Source: Parabacteroides sp. PF5-9
GTDB taxonomy: Bacteria; Bacteroidota; Bacteroidia; Bacteroidales; Tannerellaceae
Length of the DNA: 43,583 nucleotides
Assembly: GCF_029893105.1 (NCBI RefSeq)
Contig: NZ_JARXWG010000031.1
Span: 1 to 43,583, forward strand
Direction of reading: 5' to 3'
The translations under genes were made by a program, and so were the position numbers. Below, piece after piece: positions 8,020 to 15,890 of the stretch. The notes beneath the pieces were generated by a model. That model was not told the DNA's origin. It was given only the letters and a program-made list of their open reading frames with translations, and made no database searches. Position 1 is the stretch's first letter. Every line of letters begins with the position of its first letter.

Positions 8020-8475
8020 ATGATGGAAATAGGAGACAAAGTCCCGGATATATTGGGCAAAGACCAAAACGGAAAAGAAATTAAACGGAGTGATTTTAAA
8101 GGGAAAAAATTAGCGCTTTATTTTTATCCGAAAGACAATACCAGCGGATGTACGGCAGAAGCGTGTAGTCTGCGGGATGGATATGAAGAACTTCGTAAAG
8201 CCGGATATGAGGTGGTAGGAGTGAGTAAAGATAGCGCTAAATCACATCAAGGTTTCATTGAAAAACATGATTTGCCATTTGACTTGATCGCCGATACGGA
8301 AACCTCTTTACAGCAACAGTTCGGGGTGTGGATCGAAAAAAGTATGTATGGGCGTAAGTATATGGGTACGCAACGCACGACTTTTATTATTAATGAAGAG
8401 GGACTGATCGAGAAAATTATCGGTCCTAAAGAGATAAAGACAAAAGATCACGCTAATCAGATACTTGAAAAATAA
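8020..8475 (+). CDS. bcp: Thioredoxin-dependent thiol peroxidase (peroxiredoxin Bcp)
   Basis: The 151-residue thioredoxin-fold peroxiredoxin reduces hydrogen peroxide and organic hydroperoxides in the cytoplasm. The peroxidatic Cys44 sits in the motif DNTSGCTAEAC and the resolving Cys49 is five residues later, as in atypical 2-Cys Bcp/PrxQ enzymes. FYPKDNT before the Cys is the usual active-site loop. There are two consecutive Met codons at the start; either could be used. It precedes recA by 28 bp, the same order as the bcp-recA-vimA transcription unit of Porphyromonas gingivalis, which links peroxide defence and DNA repair. Confidence 0.95.
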   Translation: MMEIGDKVPDILGKDQNGKEIKRSDFKGKKLALYFYPKDNTSGCTAEACSLRDGYEELRKAGYEVVGVSKDSAKSHQGFIEKHDLPFDLIADTETSLQQQFGVWIEKSMYGRKYMGTQRTTFIINEEGLIEKIIGPKEIKTKDHANQILEK

Positions 8476-8503
8476 TTAATTTATAAATCTTAGAAAAGAT
8501 CAT

Positions 8504-9514
8504 ATGGAAAAAGAAGATAAGCCGGCAGTTAATGCAGATAAATTGAAAGCATTGCGTGCGGCAATGGATAAAATTGAAAAGAACTATGGAAAAGGTTCTA
8601 TAATGAAACTTGGCGATGAAAATATCGAACAAGTAGAGGTTATACATAGTGGATCTATCGGTCTGGATGCTGCTTTGGGAGTGGGGGGATACCCTCGTGG
8701 TCGGGTGATTGAGATTTATGGTCCCGAATCTTCCGGTAAAACAACATTGGCTATTCATGCGATTGCTGAAGCACAGAAAGCCGGGGGGATTGCTGCATTT
8801 GTAGATGCGGAACATGCATTCGACCGTTTTTATGCGGAGAAACTGGGGGTCAATATCGACGAACTATATATATCACAACCGGATAGTGGAGAACAGGCGT
8901 TGGAGATTGCCGAACAATTGATTCGCTCTTCGGCAATTGACATTGTTGTGATAGACTCGGTAGCGGCTTTGACTCCAAAAGCCGAATTGGAGGGAGAGAT
9001 GGGAGATAGTAAGATGGGACTGCAGGCTCGTCTGATGTCGCAAGCGCTTCGTAAATTAACTGCTGCCATTAATAAAACAAATACGACCTGCATCTTTATC
9101 AATCAGTTACGTGATAAGATCGGGGTGATGTTTGGTAATCCCGAAACAACTACCGGGGGGAACGCCTTGAAGTTTTATGCATCGGTTCGTTTAGATATTC
9201 GCCGTATCGGTCAGTTGAAAGACGGAGATGAGGTAAAGGGTAATCAGGCTCGCGTAAAAGTCGTAAAAAATAAAGTGGCTCCTCCATTCCGGAAAGCTGA
9301 ATTTGATATTATGTTTGGGGAAGGTATTTCCCGGTCGGGAGAAATTATCGACTTGGGAACTGAACTGAATATTGTCAAGAAGAGTGGTTCTTGGTACAGC
9401 TATAATGATACCAAACTGGGACAAGGCCGGGATGCAGCCAAACAATGTGTAGCTGATAATCCGGAGTTGGCTGAAGAATTGTCGGATTTGATATTTAAAG
9501 CGTTGAAGAAATAA
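8504..9514 (+). CDS. recA: Recombinase RecA
   Basis: The 336-residue RecA protein polymerises on single-stranded DNA, drives homologous strand exchange and triggers LexA-type self-cleavage. Walker A is GPESSGKTT starting at residue 73; Walker B is VVIDSVAAL; loop L2 is recognisable as [21 protein letters not shown]. It is somewhat shorter than E. coli RecA and lacks the strongly acidic C-terminal tail, as in many Bacteroidetes. No SOS box or separate promoter could be assigned in the 28-bp gap after bcp. The next gene starts only one base after its stop. Confidence 0.98.
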   Translation: MEKEDKPAVNADKLKALRAAMDKIEKNYGKGSIMKLGDENIEQVEVIHSGSIGLDAALGVGGYPRGRVIEIYGPESSGKTTLAIHAIAEAQKAGGIAAFVDAEHAFDRFYAEKLGVNIDELYISQPDSGEQALEIAEQLIRSSAIDIVVIDSVAALTPKAELEGEMGDSKMGLQARLMSQALRKLTAAINKTNTTCIFINQLRDKIGVMFGNPETTTGGNALKFYASVRLDIRRIGQLKDGDEVKGNQARVKVVKNKVAPPFRKAEFDIMFGEGISRSGEIIDLGTELNIVKKSGSWYSYNDTKLGQGRDAAKQCVADNPELAEELSDLIFKALKK

Positions 9515-9515
9515 T

Positions 9516-10514
9516 ATGCCTACCTTAGCTTCTTCATCAAATGAACCGTTGATTGGTTGCCAGTTCAATAAAGCGGCTTACCGTACATTTTGTAGTACGG
9601 AGAAAAGTATTCCGCTTTTTTCACAAGACTGGTGGCTGGATATTGTTTGTGGAGAGGCGAATTGGGAAGTATTACTGATCGAACAAGAGGGGCGGATGCA
9701 GGCAGCACTGCCCCTTTATATTCCGTATCAGAAGGTAGTCTCGATGCCTTGGTTTACCCAAACAATGGGACCTTGGTTTGCCCCGGAGACGGAAGATACA
9801 AAGTATGCAACAGGATTGGGCAGACGCCAACAACTCTGTAAAGTGTTTATTGAGGCTTTGAAGGCGTATCCTTATTTTTTTCAACAATTTCATTATACGG
9901 TAACCGATTGGCTTCCATTTTATTGGGCTGGTTTTCAGCAAACTACTCGTTATACGTATTTGTTAAACGATCTTTCCGATCCGGATCGCTTATGGGGAGA
10001 GATGAGTCAACAGACGCGTCGAAATATCACGAAAGCACGTGAAAAATATCATATTACAGTCAGAAAAGGAGTTCCGGTTGAGGACTTTCTGAAAATAAAT
10101 CAGCAATCATTTGAACGTCAACAGATCACTTCTCTGCCAAATAAAGAGATCCTGACATCACTAATAACCACTACCCGTGAGCGCCAACAAGGAGATATCT
10201 GGGGTGGATATGATGCCGAAGGGCGTTTGCATGCTGCTGTCTTTATGGTTTGGCAGGAAAGTACTGCTTATTATATTGCCGGTGGAGGTGATTCTGTTTT
10301 GAGAGGTTCAGGCGCACATAGTTTGGTGATGTGGGAATGTATCCGATATGCATCTCAGGTAAGTGGTCGATTTGATTTTGAAGGTTCAATGCTTCCGGGT
10401 GTGGAACGTTTTTTTAGAGAATTCGGAGGAATACAGACGCCTTATTTTGCAATAACCAAAGGAAAACTTAGTTTATTACATAAAGGCTGGCTAAAATTGA
10501 AACGTCTCTTTTAA
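9516..10514 (+). CDS. VimA-like GNAT/FemAB-fold acetyltransferase
   Basis: A 332-residue protein of the GNAT/FemAB-like group (Acetyltransf_6 type). The region SQQTRRNITKAREKYHITVR (about residues 165-184), followed by a C-terminal half with AVFMVWQESTAYYIAGGG and FDFEGSMLPGVERFFREFGG, is characteristic. Members transfer acyl or aminoacyl groups to surface glycans or peptidoglycan precursors. Position directly after bcp-recA and before a deacetylase matches vimA of P. gingivalis, a gene required there for gingipain maturation and normal surface polysaccharide. That identity is inferred from gene order and family, not from alignment, so no symbol is given. Starts one base after recA. Confidence 0.85.
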   Translation: MPTLASSSNEPLIGCQFNKAAYRTFCSTEKSIPLFSQDWWLDIVCGEANWEVLLIEQEGRMQAALPLYIPYQKVVSMPWFTQTMGPWFAPETEDTKYATGLGRRQQLCKVFIEALKAYPYFFQQFHYTVTDWLPFYWAGFQQTTRYTYLLNDLSDPDRLWGEMSQQTRRNITKAREKYHITVRKGVPVEDFLKINQQSFERQQITSLPNKEILTSLITTTRERQQGDIWGGYDAEGRLHAAVFMVWQESTAYYIAGGGDSVLRGSGAHSLVMWECIRYASQVSGRFDFEGSMLPGVERFFREFGGIQTPYFAITKGKLSLLHKGWLKLKRLF

Positions 10515-11798
10515 ATGGATCATGTCATAAAATATATCATACGTTTCCTGTTAGGAGATGATGTTTCCGGCAATCTCGTTCCGGCAATCGGGTATACGGC
10601 TGATCGCAGTTTATTCCATCACTATAATATTGTAATTATCCCTTCCGGTTTTTTTGAGGAGATGTACGGGCATGTTGATTCGTTGCCGCGTTTACCCCTA
10701 CAGGAAATAGAAGGTGTTCCTTTTTTATTCGGTTCATCGATGCTGGAGCGTATAGGTGATACGATTATTGTTCATGCGGATCTGATAGCCAGTACCTATT
10801 TTTTGATAACTCGTTATGAAGAGATGATTCGGCGTGAAATCAGGGATGAACATGGACGTTTTCCCGGAAAAGAATCCTTACCCTACAGAGCCGGTTTTAT
10901 CGATCGTCCTGTAGTGGATGAATATCGACTGCTTATACGGGGTTGGTTGAAGGAAACGCATATTCCGGTTCGTGAGATCAAACAAGAAGTCAGAAAGATT
11001 TATTTGACACATGATATTGATGCTCCTTTTTTATACCGTTCCCGGAAAGGATTTATTCGTTCCTTATTAGACGGTAGAGGATTGATCTCATCGATCAAAG
11101 GCCGATGGGGAGCAAAAGATAATGATCCGTATTATACCTTCCCTTGGATAGAAGAGTTGCAATTAAATCTTCAGAAGAGGGTGGGAAAGAAAAAGGTTCA
11201 GTCGATTTATTTCTTCAAAGCTGGTGGGCGAACCAAACAGGATAAACCTTTTTATAATCTGAAGGGACGTGATATTCAATCGCTTATTCGACAGGCTAAA
11301 GCCTTGGGTGCGGAAATAGGTTTGCACAGCAGTTATCAGGCCGGATTGAAACCACTACTTATTGCTGAAGAGAAAAAGAAACTGGAAGAAGCAAGGGAGA
11401 TGCGTGTTCATTTGAATCGTCATCATTTTCTTGCCTGTCGCGAACCGGAAGATATGCTTCATCTGGAAGCCGCCGGAATAACCGATGATTTTACAATGGG
11501 ATATGCGGATGTTGCAGGATTTAGACTGGGAACAACTTATCCGGTTCGGTGGATCAATCCGGTTACACGCCGGCTCTCTCCACTGACATTACATCCTTTA
11601 CTGATAATGGATTGTACGTTGGATCGTTATATGGGGTTGAATTATGATGAAGCATTTGAATACGGTATAAAGCTGATTAACCATGTAAAACATACGGGAG
11701 GTGAACTGGTCTTGTTATGGCATAATGCTGTTTTATCAGAGGATTCAGGGAGTTATCATCGCTTGTTGTATATGAATATACTAAATGAACTACAATAA
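10515..11798 (+). CDS. VimE-like polysaccharide deacetylase-type protein
   Basis: The 427-residue protein has an N-terminal domain of about 150 residues of unknown role and a C-terminal NodB-like deacetylase region. Visible motifs are THDID at 165-169 (metal and catalytic Asp of motif 1), EIGLHSSYQAG around 267-277 (His of motif 2) and ELVLLWHNAVLS near the C terminus. These enzymes remove N- or O-acetyl groups from glycans using a divalent metal. Its start abuts the stop of the acetyltransferase gene with no gap, so an acetylation/deacetylation pair is co-translated. The order matches vimE of P. gingivalis, described as a putative deacetylase; the match is by synteny. Confidence 0.87.
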   Translation: MDHVIKYIIRFLLGDDVSGNLVPAIGYTADRSLFHHYNIVIIPSGFFEEMYGHVDSLPRLPLQEIEGVPFLFGSSMLERIGDTIIVHADLIASTYFLITRYEEMIRREIRDEHGRFPGKESLPYRAGFIDRPVVDEYRLLIRGWLKETHIPVREIKQEVRKIYLTHDIDAPFLYRSRKGFIRSLLDGRGLISSIKGRWGAKDNDPYYTFPWIEELQLNLQKRVGKKKVQSIYFFKAGGRTKQDKPFYNLKGRDIQSLIRQAKALGAEIGLHSSYQAGLKPLLIAEEKKKLEEAREMRVHLNRHHFLACREPEDMLHLEAAGITDDFTMGYADVAGFRLGTTYPVRWINPVTRRLSPLTLHPLLIMDCTLDRYMGLNYDEAFEYGIKLINHVKHTGGELVLLWHNAVLSEDSGSYHRLLYMNILNELQ

Positions 11799-12884
11799 AT
11801 GAAAATAATAACGATAGTCGGTGCACGTCCGCAATTCATTAAGGCTGCAATGGTTAGTCGTGCCATTTTAAAACATAATGAAAAAGGAAAGAAGCTGATT
11901 AACGAACAGATTCTGCATACCGGACAGCATTATGATACCAATATGAGTCAGGTCTTTTTCCATGAAATGGGGATACCGACTCCTACATGGCAACTGAATT
12001 GTGGGAAAGGGACTCATGGAGAGATGACCGGTCAGATGTTGATTGAAATCGAGAAAATCCTGATAGCGAACAGACCCGATTATGTATTGGTCTACGGAGA
12101 TACGAATTCGACATTGGCCGGTGCATTAGCAGCAGCGAAATTACATGTGCCGATCGTTCATGTGGAAGCCGGTTTGCGTAGTTTCAACAGGCAGATGCCG
12201 GAAGAGATCAATCGTATACTTACCGATCGGTTGTCCTCTTTATTGTTTTGTCCGACTTATGAGGCGGTTCGGCATCTGGTGGCGGAAGGAATACGTGATG
12301 GAGTTCATCATGTGGGTGATGTGATGTATGATGCGGCATTAACATTTGGAAGTATAGCTGACAACTCTTCTCAAATCTTATCTCGTTTAGATATTCACCG
12401 GAAAAGGTATCGTTTATGTACCATTCATCGGGCAGAAAATACGGATGTAGAGGAGCGTATGCGTCAGATTTTTACAGCTCTGCGGGAAATGGGCACGGTT
12501 GATTGTCCGGTAGTCTTGCCTCTTCACCCACGTACCCGCGGTTACCTGGAACGTTATAATCAATTGAAATCGATCCAGAACCAACCGGGGATTGTGTTGA
12601 TCGAGCCATTATCATTCTTGGATATGGTCATGTTAGAAAAACATGCCTTAACAATCCTGACAGATTCGGGAGGAGTGCAAAAGGAGGCTTATTTTCATCA
12701 TACACCATGTATCACATTACGCGAAGAGACGGAATGGGGTGAGACGGTGGAGTCTGGTTGGAACCAACTTGCCGGATATAAAACGAAAGAGATTCTTCGT
12801 TGTTTAAATAACAAACTGGAAAGAAGGGATATCAATGAATATGGTACAGGTAATGCTGCTCAGAAGATAATCGGTTTATTATGA
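11799..12884 (+). CDS. wecB: UDP-N-acetylglucosamine 2-epimerase (non-hydrolysing)
   Basis: The 361-residue enzyme interconverts UDP-GlcNAc and UDP-ManNAc in the cytoplasm, supplying ManNAc or ManNAcA for surface glycans. Family residues are present: K15 in GARPQFIKAAM, D101 in VYGDTNSTLAGA, E123 in HVEAGLRSF, the PEE at 134-136, H210 in CTIHRAENTD, and the LTDSGGVQKEA nucleotide-binding loop. Length is normal. It follows the deacetylase with zero gap and overlaps the next glycosyltransferase by 4 bp (ATGA). No UDP-ManNAc dehydrogenase is in the window, so ManNAc may be used directly or oxidised by an enzyme encoded elsewhere. Confidence 0.95.
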   Translation: MKIITIVGARPQFIKAAMVSRAILKHNEKGKKLINEQILHTGQHYDTNMSQVFFHEMGIPTPTWQLNCGKGTHGEMTGQMLIEIEKILIANRPDYVLVYGDTNSTLAGALAAAKLHVPIVHVEAGLRSFNRQMPEEINRILTDRLSSLLFCPTYEAVRHLVAEGIRDGVHHVGDVMYDAALTFGSIADNSSQILSRLDIHRKRYRLCTIHRAENTDVEERMRQIFTALREMGTVDCPVVLPLHPRTRGYLERYNQLKSIQNQPGIVLIEPLSFLDMVMLEKHALTILTDSGGVQKEAYFHHTPCITLREETEWGETVESGWNQLAGYKTKEILRCLNNKLERRDINEYGTGNAAQKIIGLL

Positions 12885-14167
12885 CTAAAAAAGTGTTGAT
12901 CATTTGTGATCTTTTTCCTCCGGCATTCGGACCGCGTATGGGGTATTTATGTAAATATCTTCCCCAAAGTGGCTGGGAGTCGATGGTCGTTACGGAAAAG
13001 ATCGATGATCATACGTTTACTTTTTTATCGGAAGAGATAGGTAGCAATGACTATGTCTATGTCGATTATTATCCGGCTAAGACGGAGAAGGGCAAAAAGC
13101 GACAATGGTTTTATACGTTCATTTTAGATTTTTTGTTTGGTTATAAAGACCGGAAAATGCTGAAAATGGTACGGCAATATGTTCGGAATAATAAAGTTGA
13201 TCTTGTTTTATGTAGTACATACCGAACTTTCCCACTGACCGTAGCCCTGAAGGCTGCCAAAGAACGTAACCTGCCATTAGTTGTTGATTTGCGGGATATT
13301 ATAGAACAATATCCTAAAAATGAATTTATCACACATCGCTTGCCGCATTATTGGGGTCTGGATAAATTGATTACTGCTATTTTTAAACGTAAAAATCTAC
13401 AAATAAGAAACAAAGTGCTTATTCGTGCCGATTATGTAACGACAGTCTCTCCCTGGCACGTCGATGCATTAAAGCCATACAATTCGAATATAGATTTGAT
13501 CTATAATGGGTATGATCCGGCACTTTTTTATGCCGAACAAATAAAGACCAAGCAGTTTATTATTACATATACAGGACGTATCTACAGTACAGCGATGCGG
13601 GATCCCTCTTTATTTTTTGAAGCATTGAAAAAAATGCAGCAAGAGGGTCTTATCACGTCTGATACATGCCGGGTGCATTGGTATGTGGACGAAACATCCT
13701 GGCAATTTATTGAAAAAGAAGCAGAAAAAACCGGAGTGATCGCTTTTATGGAGAATAAAGGATATGTTCCGGCATCGCAAATACCTACAATATTGAACCA
13801 TAGTTCTGTCTTGTTATTGCTGACCAATAAAGCAACGGATAATGGTCCCAAAGGGATTCTGACAACTAAATTCTTTGAGTCTTTAGCTGTTGAAAAACCG
13901 ATATTGTGTGTGCGAAGTGATGAGAGTTTATTAGCTGATATGCTTCATGAAACGAAAGGTGGTCTGGCTGCAAGAAATGTGGATGAAGTTGTTGCGTTTT
14001 TACTTCATTATTATAGGGAGTGGCAGAAGAATGGTTTTACAAAATCGTTGGTTGATAAAGAAATACTGCGTTTATACTCTCGGGAAACTCAGGCCGGACA
14101 ATTTGCAACACTATTTGATCGCCTGACGGAAGAGAATCGCTTTAAAGAGGTAAAAGAGACCAGATAA
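12881..14167 (+). CDS. Glycosyltransferase, GT4-like (GT-B fold)
   Basis: A 428-residue GT-B glycosyltransferase. The N-terminal half begins with KKVLIICDLFPPAFGPRMGY (a Gly/Pro-rich acceptor-site loop typical of GT4), and the C-terminal half contains DLIYNGYDPALF, ITYTGRIYS and KFFESLAVEKPIL, the sugar-nucleotide-binding half with its conserved Glu. It would add a sugar to a lipid-linked or surface glycan on the cytoplasmic face. It overlaps wecB by 4 bp and precedes the second transferase by 2 bp. One of these two genes is a candidate counterpart of the glycosyltransferase gene vimF of P. gingivalis; which one cannot be decided here. Confidence 0.88.
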   Translation: MTKKVLIICDLFPPAFGPRMGYLCKYLPQSGWESMVVTEKIDDHTFTFLSEEIGSNDYVYVDYYPAKTEKGKKRQWFYTFILDFLFGYKDRKMLKMVRQYVRNNKVDLVLCSTYRTFPLTVALKAAKERNLPLVVDLRDIIEQYPKNEFITHRLPHYWGLDKLITAIFKRKNLQIRNKVLIRADYVTTVSPWHVDALKPYNSNIDLIYNGYDPALFYAEQIKTKQFIITYTGRIYSTAMRDPSLFFEALKKMQQEGLITSDTCRVHWYVDETSWQFIEKEAEKTGVIAFMENKGYVPASQIPTILNHSSVLLLLTNKATDNGPKGILTTKFFESLAVEKPILCVRSDESLLADMLHETKGGLAARNVDEVVAFLLHYYREWQKNGFTKSLVDKEILRLYSRETQAGQFATLFDRLTEENRFKEVKETR

Positions 14168-14169
14168 AT

Positions 14170-15315
14170 ATGGAAAGACCTTGCATTAATATAGTTTCGT
14201 TCAATGTCCCGTATCCACCTAATTATGGGGGGATTATAGATGTGTATTATAAATTAAAAACATTACATCAACTCGGTGTAAAGATCATTTTACACTGTTT
14301 TGTGTATGAACGACCGGCAGCACCCGAACTGGCTGAGGTTTGCGAAGAGGTCTATTATTACCAACGTCGTACCGGATTGTGCTCAAATATCACCTATTTA
14401 CCTTATAATGTATATAGCCGGAAAGATCCCGAACTCTTGCAGAATTTGTTGAAGAATGAGTATCCTATTCTTTTCGAAGGTTTACACACCTGTTATTATC
14501 TGAATCATCCAAAATTAAAAAAACGGTTTAAGATTTATCGCGAATCAAATATAGAACACGACTATTATAGCTACCTGGCTCGTTCAGAAAACAGTGTGAT
14601 AAAAAAATGTTTTTTCTGGATTGAAGCATTCAGGTTCAAATTTTATCAGCGGGTCATTGCTGCAGCGGATTTATCATTGGTTGTTTCTACCACCGATACA
14701 ACGTATTTGCAAAAAATATTTCCGGAAAATCGGATTGAATTTATGCCGAGTTTTCATGCGAATGATCTCATGACTATTCAACCGGGAGCGTCTGATTTTA
14801 TCCTTTATCATGGAAAACTCTCGGTGGTGGAGAATGAGAAAGCGGTAATCTATCTGATCAGAAATGTTTTTTGCCGGTTGTCGCATACGTGTGTTATTGC
14901 CGGAATGGATCCTTCAAAACGTATATATCAAGCAGCCCAACCTTACCCGCATATTCGTATAGAGGCTAATCCCTCTTCCGAACGTATGGATAGTCTGATC
15001 AAAAACGCTCAGATTCATATGCTGATCACCTTCCAGGATACCGGATTGAAGCTTAAATTGCTCAACAGCCTTTTTGCCGGGCGTCATATTGTCGTCAATC
15101 AATTGATGGTGAATGGTAGTGGATTAGAATCTTTATGCTGTGTGGCGGATACGGATGAAGCGATGATCTCGGCTTGCAACAGTTTAATGGATCAACCGTT
15201 TACTTCCGGCTGTATTGAAAAAAGAGAATCCTTTTTGCTTCCAGCCTATTCCAATGAACGACAAGGCAAAAGGCTTTACTCCATACTGAGCGAATGTAAA
15301 CCTTCCGTCACATAA
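14170..15315 (+). CDS. Glycosyltransferase, divergent GT-B family
   Basis: A 381-residue protein with weak but consistent GT-B features: an N-terminal VSFNVPYPPNYGGIIDVYYK loop and a C-terminal half with ILYHGKLSVVENEKAV (the start of the donor-binding domain) and TGLKLKLLNSLFAGRHIVVN (the conserved Lys-Leu-Leu-Asn donor loop). It is the last gene of the polyamine-recA-glycan run, 2 bp after the previous transferase. Its 3' end overlaps the convergent folK by 40 bp. Acceptor and donor sugars unknown. Confidence 0.82.
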   Translation: MERPCINIVSFNVPYPPNYGGIIDVYYKLKTLHQLGVKIILHCFVYERPAAPELAEVCEEVYYYQRRTGLCSNITYLPYNVYSRKDPELLQNLLKNEYPILFEGLHTCYYLNHPKLKKRFKIYRESNIEHDYYSYLARSENSVIKKCFFWIEAFRFKFYQRVIAAADLSLVVSTTDTTYLQKIFPENRIEFMPSFHANDLMTIQPGASDFILYHGKLSVVENEKAVIYLIRNVFCRLSHTCVIAGMDPSKRIYQAAQPYPHIRIEANPSSERMDSLIKNAQIHMLITFQDTGLKLKLLNSLFAGRHIVVNQLMVNGSGLESLCCVADTDEAMISACNSLMDQPFTSGCIEKRESFLLPAYSNERQGKRLYSILSECKPSVT

Positions 15316-15671
15316 TCTCGTTGCATATCTTCGGGTTTTAGTATAAGGTCGTTCCATTGCAACAAGTCGATGTCAATCGGTATAACTCCTTTTTCTTTAT
15401 CATTTGCATTTCTTCCTATATGTTGTTCGATTTGTTTGATGATAGGTTTGATTGATTCTGGATTTTTCATCGTGTAAGCAATAGCTACCTGATTAATAAA
15501 TTGCGGACTGTTTTCCGGCATATCTATAGGATCCGTATATATCGCTTGGGAAAACCGAATCTTTTCGAACCGATCAGATAACAGCTGTCTGGCTTTTTCG
15601 ATATTTTCGACAGCATGTTCATTTGATCCCAAAGAAAGGACGATTTTATGATAAGAGGATGATTCAAACAT
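15276..15671 (-). CDS. folK: 2-amino-4-hydroxy-6-hydroxymethyldihydropteridine pyrophosphokinase, short form
   Basis: The 131-residue protein is an HPPK, which transfers pyrophosphate from ATP to hydroxymethyldihydropterin in folate synthesis. It has the N-terminal LSLGSN motif, the pterin-side segment FINQVAIAYT, IGRN, and the Mg-binding DID (E. coli Asp95/Asp97 equivalents) in GVIPIDIDLL. It is about 25 residues shorter than E. coli FolK, lacking the C-terminal region. The Arg of the usual GPRTLDLD motif (E. coli Arg92) is replaced by Ile. It overlaps the glycosyltransferase gene tail to tail by 40 bp. Reduced or specialised activity is possible. Confidence 0.85.
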   Translation of the reverse strand: MFESSSYHKIVLSLGSNEHAVENIEKARQLLSDRFEKIRFSQAIYTDPIDMPENSPQFINQVAIAYTMKNPESIKPIIKQIEQHIGRNANDKEKGVIPIDIDLLQWNDLILKPEDMQRDYVTEGLHSLSME

Positions 15672-15725
15672 TGAGATTTATTGAATTTGATATGTATTAA
15701 ACGTATTCAGAGGACGCATTAAATA

Positions 15726-15733
15726 CAAATATA
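15726..15733 (-). promoter_or_regulatory. Possible promoter -7 box for folK
   Basis: On the minus strand TATATTTG (15733-15726) matches TAnnTTTG and lies 55 bases before the folK ATG. No good -33 TTG is found at the usual distance. Confidence 0.4.
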
Positions 15734-15842
15734 CTGTTTTAAACAGGATAAGACTGTTTGATCGATATTATTCATGCAAATAGGCCGTTAAAATGGAGCG
15801 TTATTCTTGTTGATTATAAAGGGGAATACCTATATGTAGGTA

Positions 15843-15873
15843 TTGAGCTTGATCACTATAATCGTTACTTTTG
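15843..15873 (+). promoter_or_regulatory. Promoter of feoAB fusion gene
   Basis: TTG at 15843-15845, 20 bases, then TACTTTTG at 15866-15873. This gives a very short leader before the ATG at 15891. No Fur-type palindrome could be assigned with confidence. Confidence 0.6.
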
Positions 15874-15890
15874 CAACAGAATTATAGATT

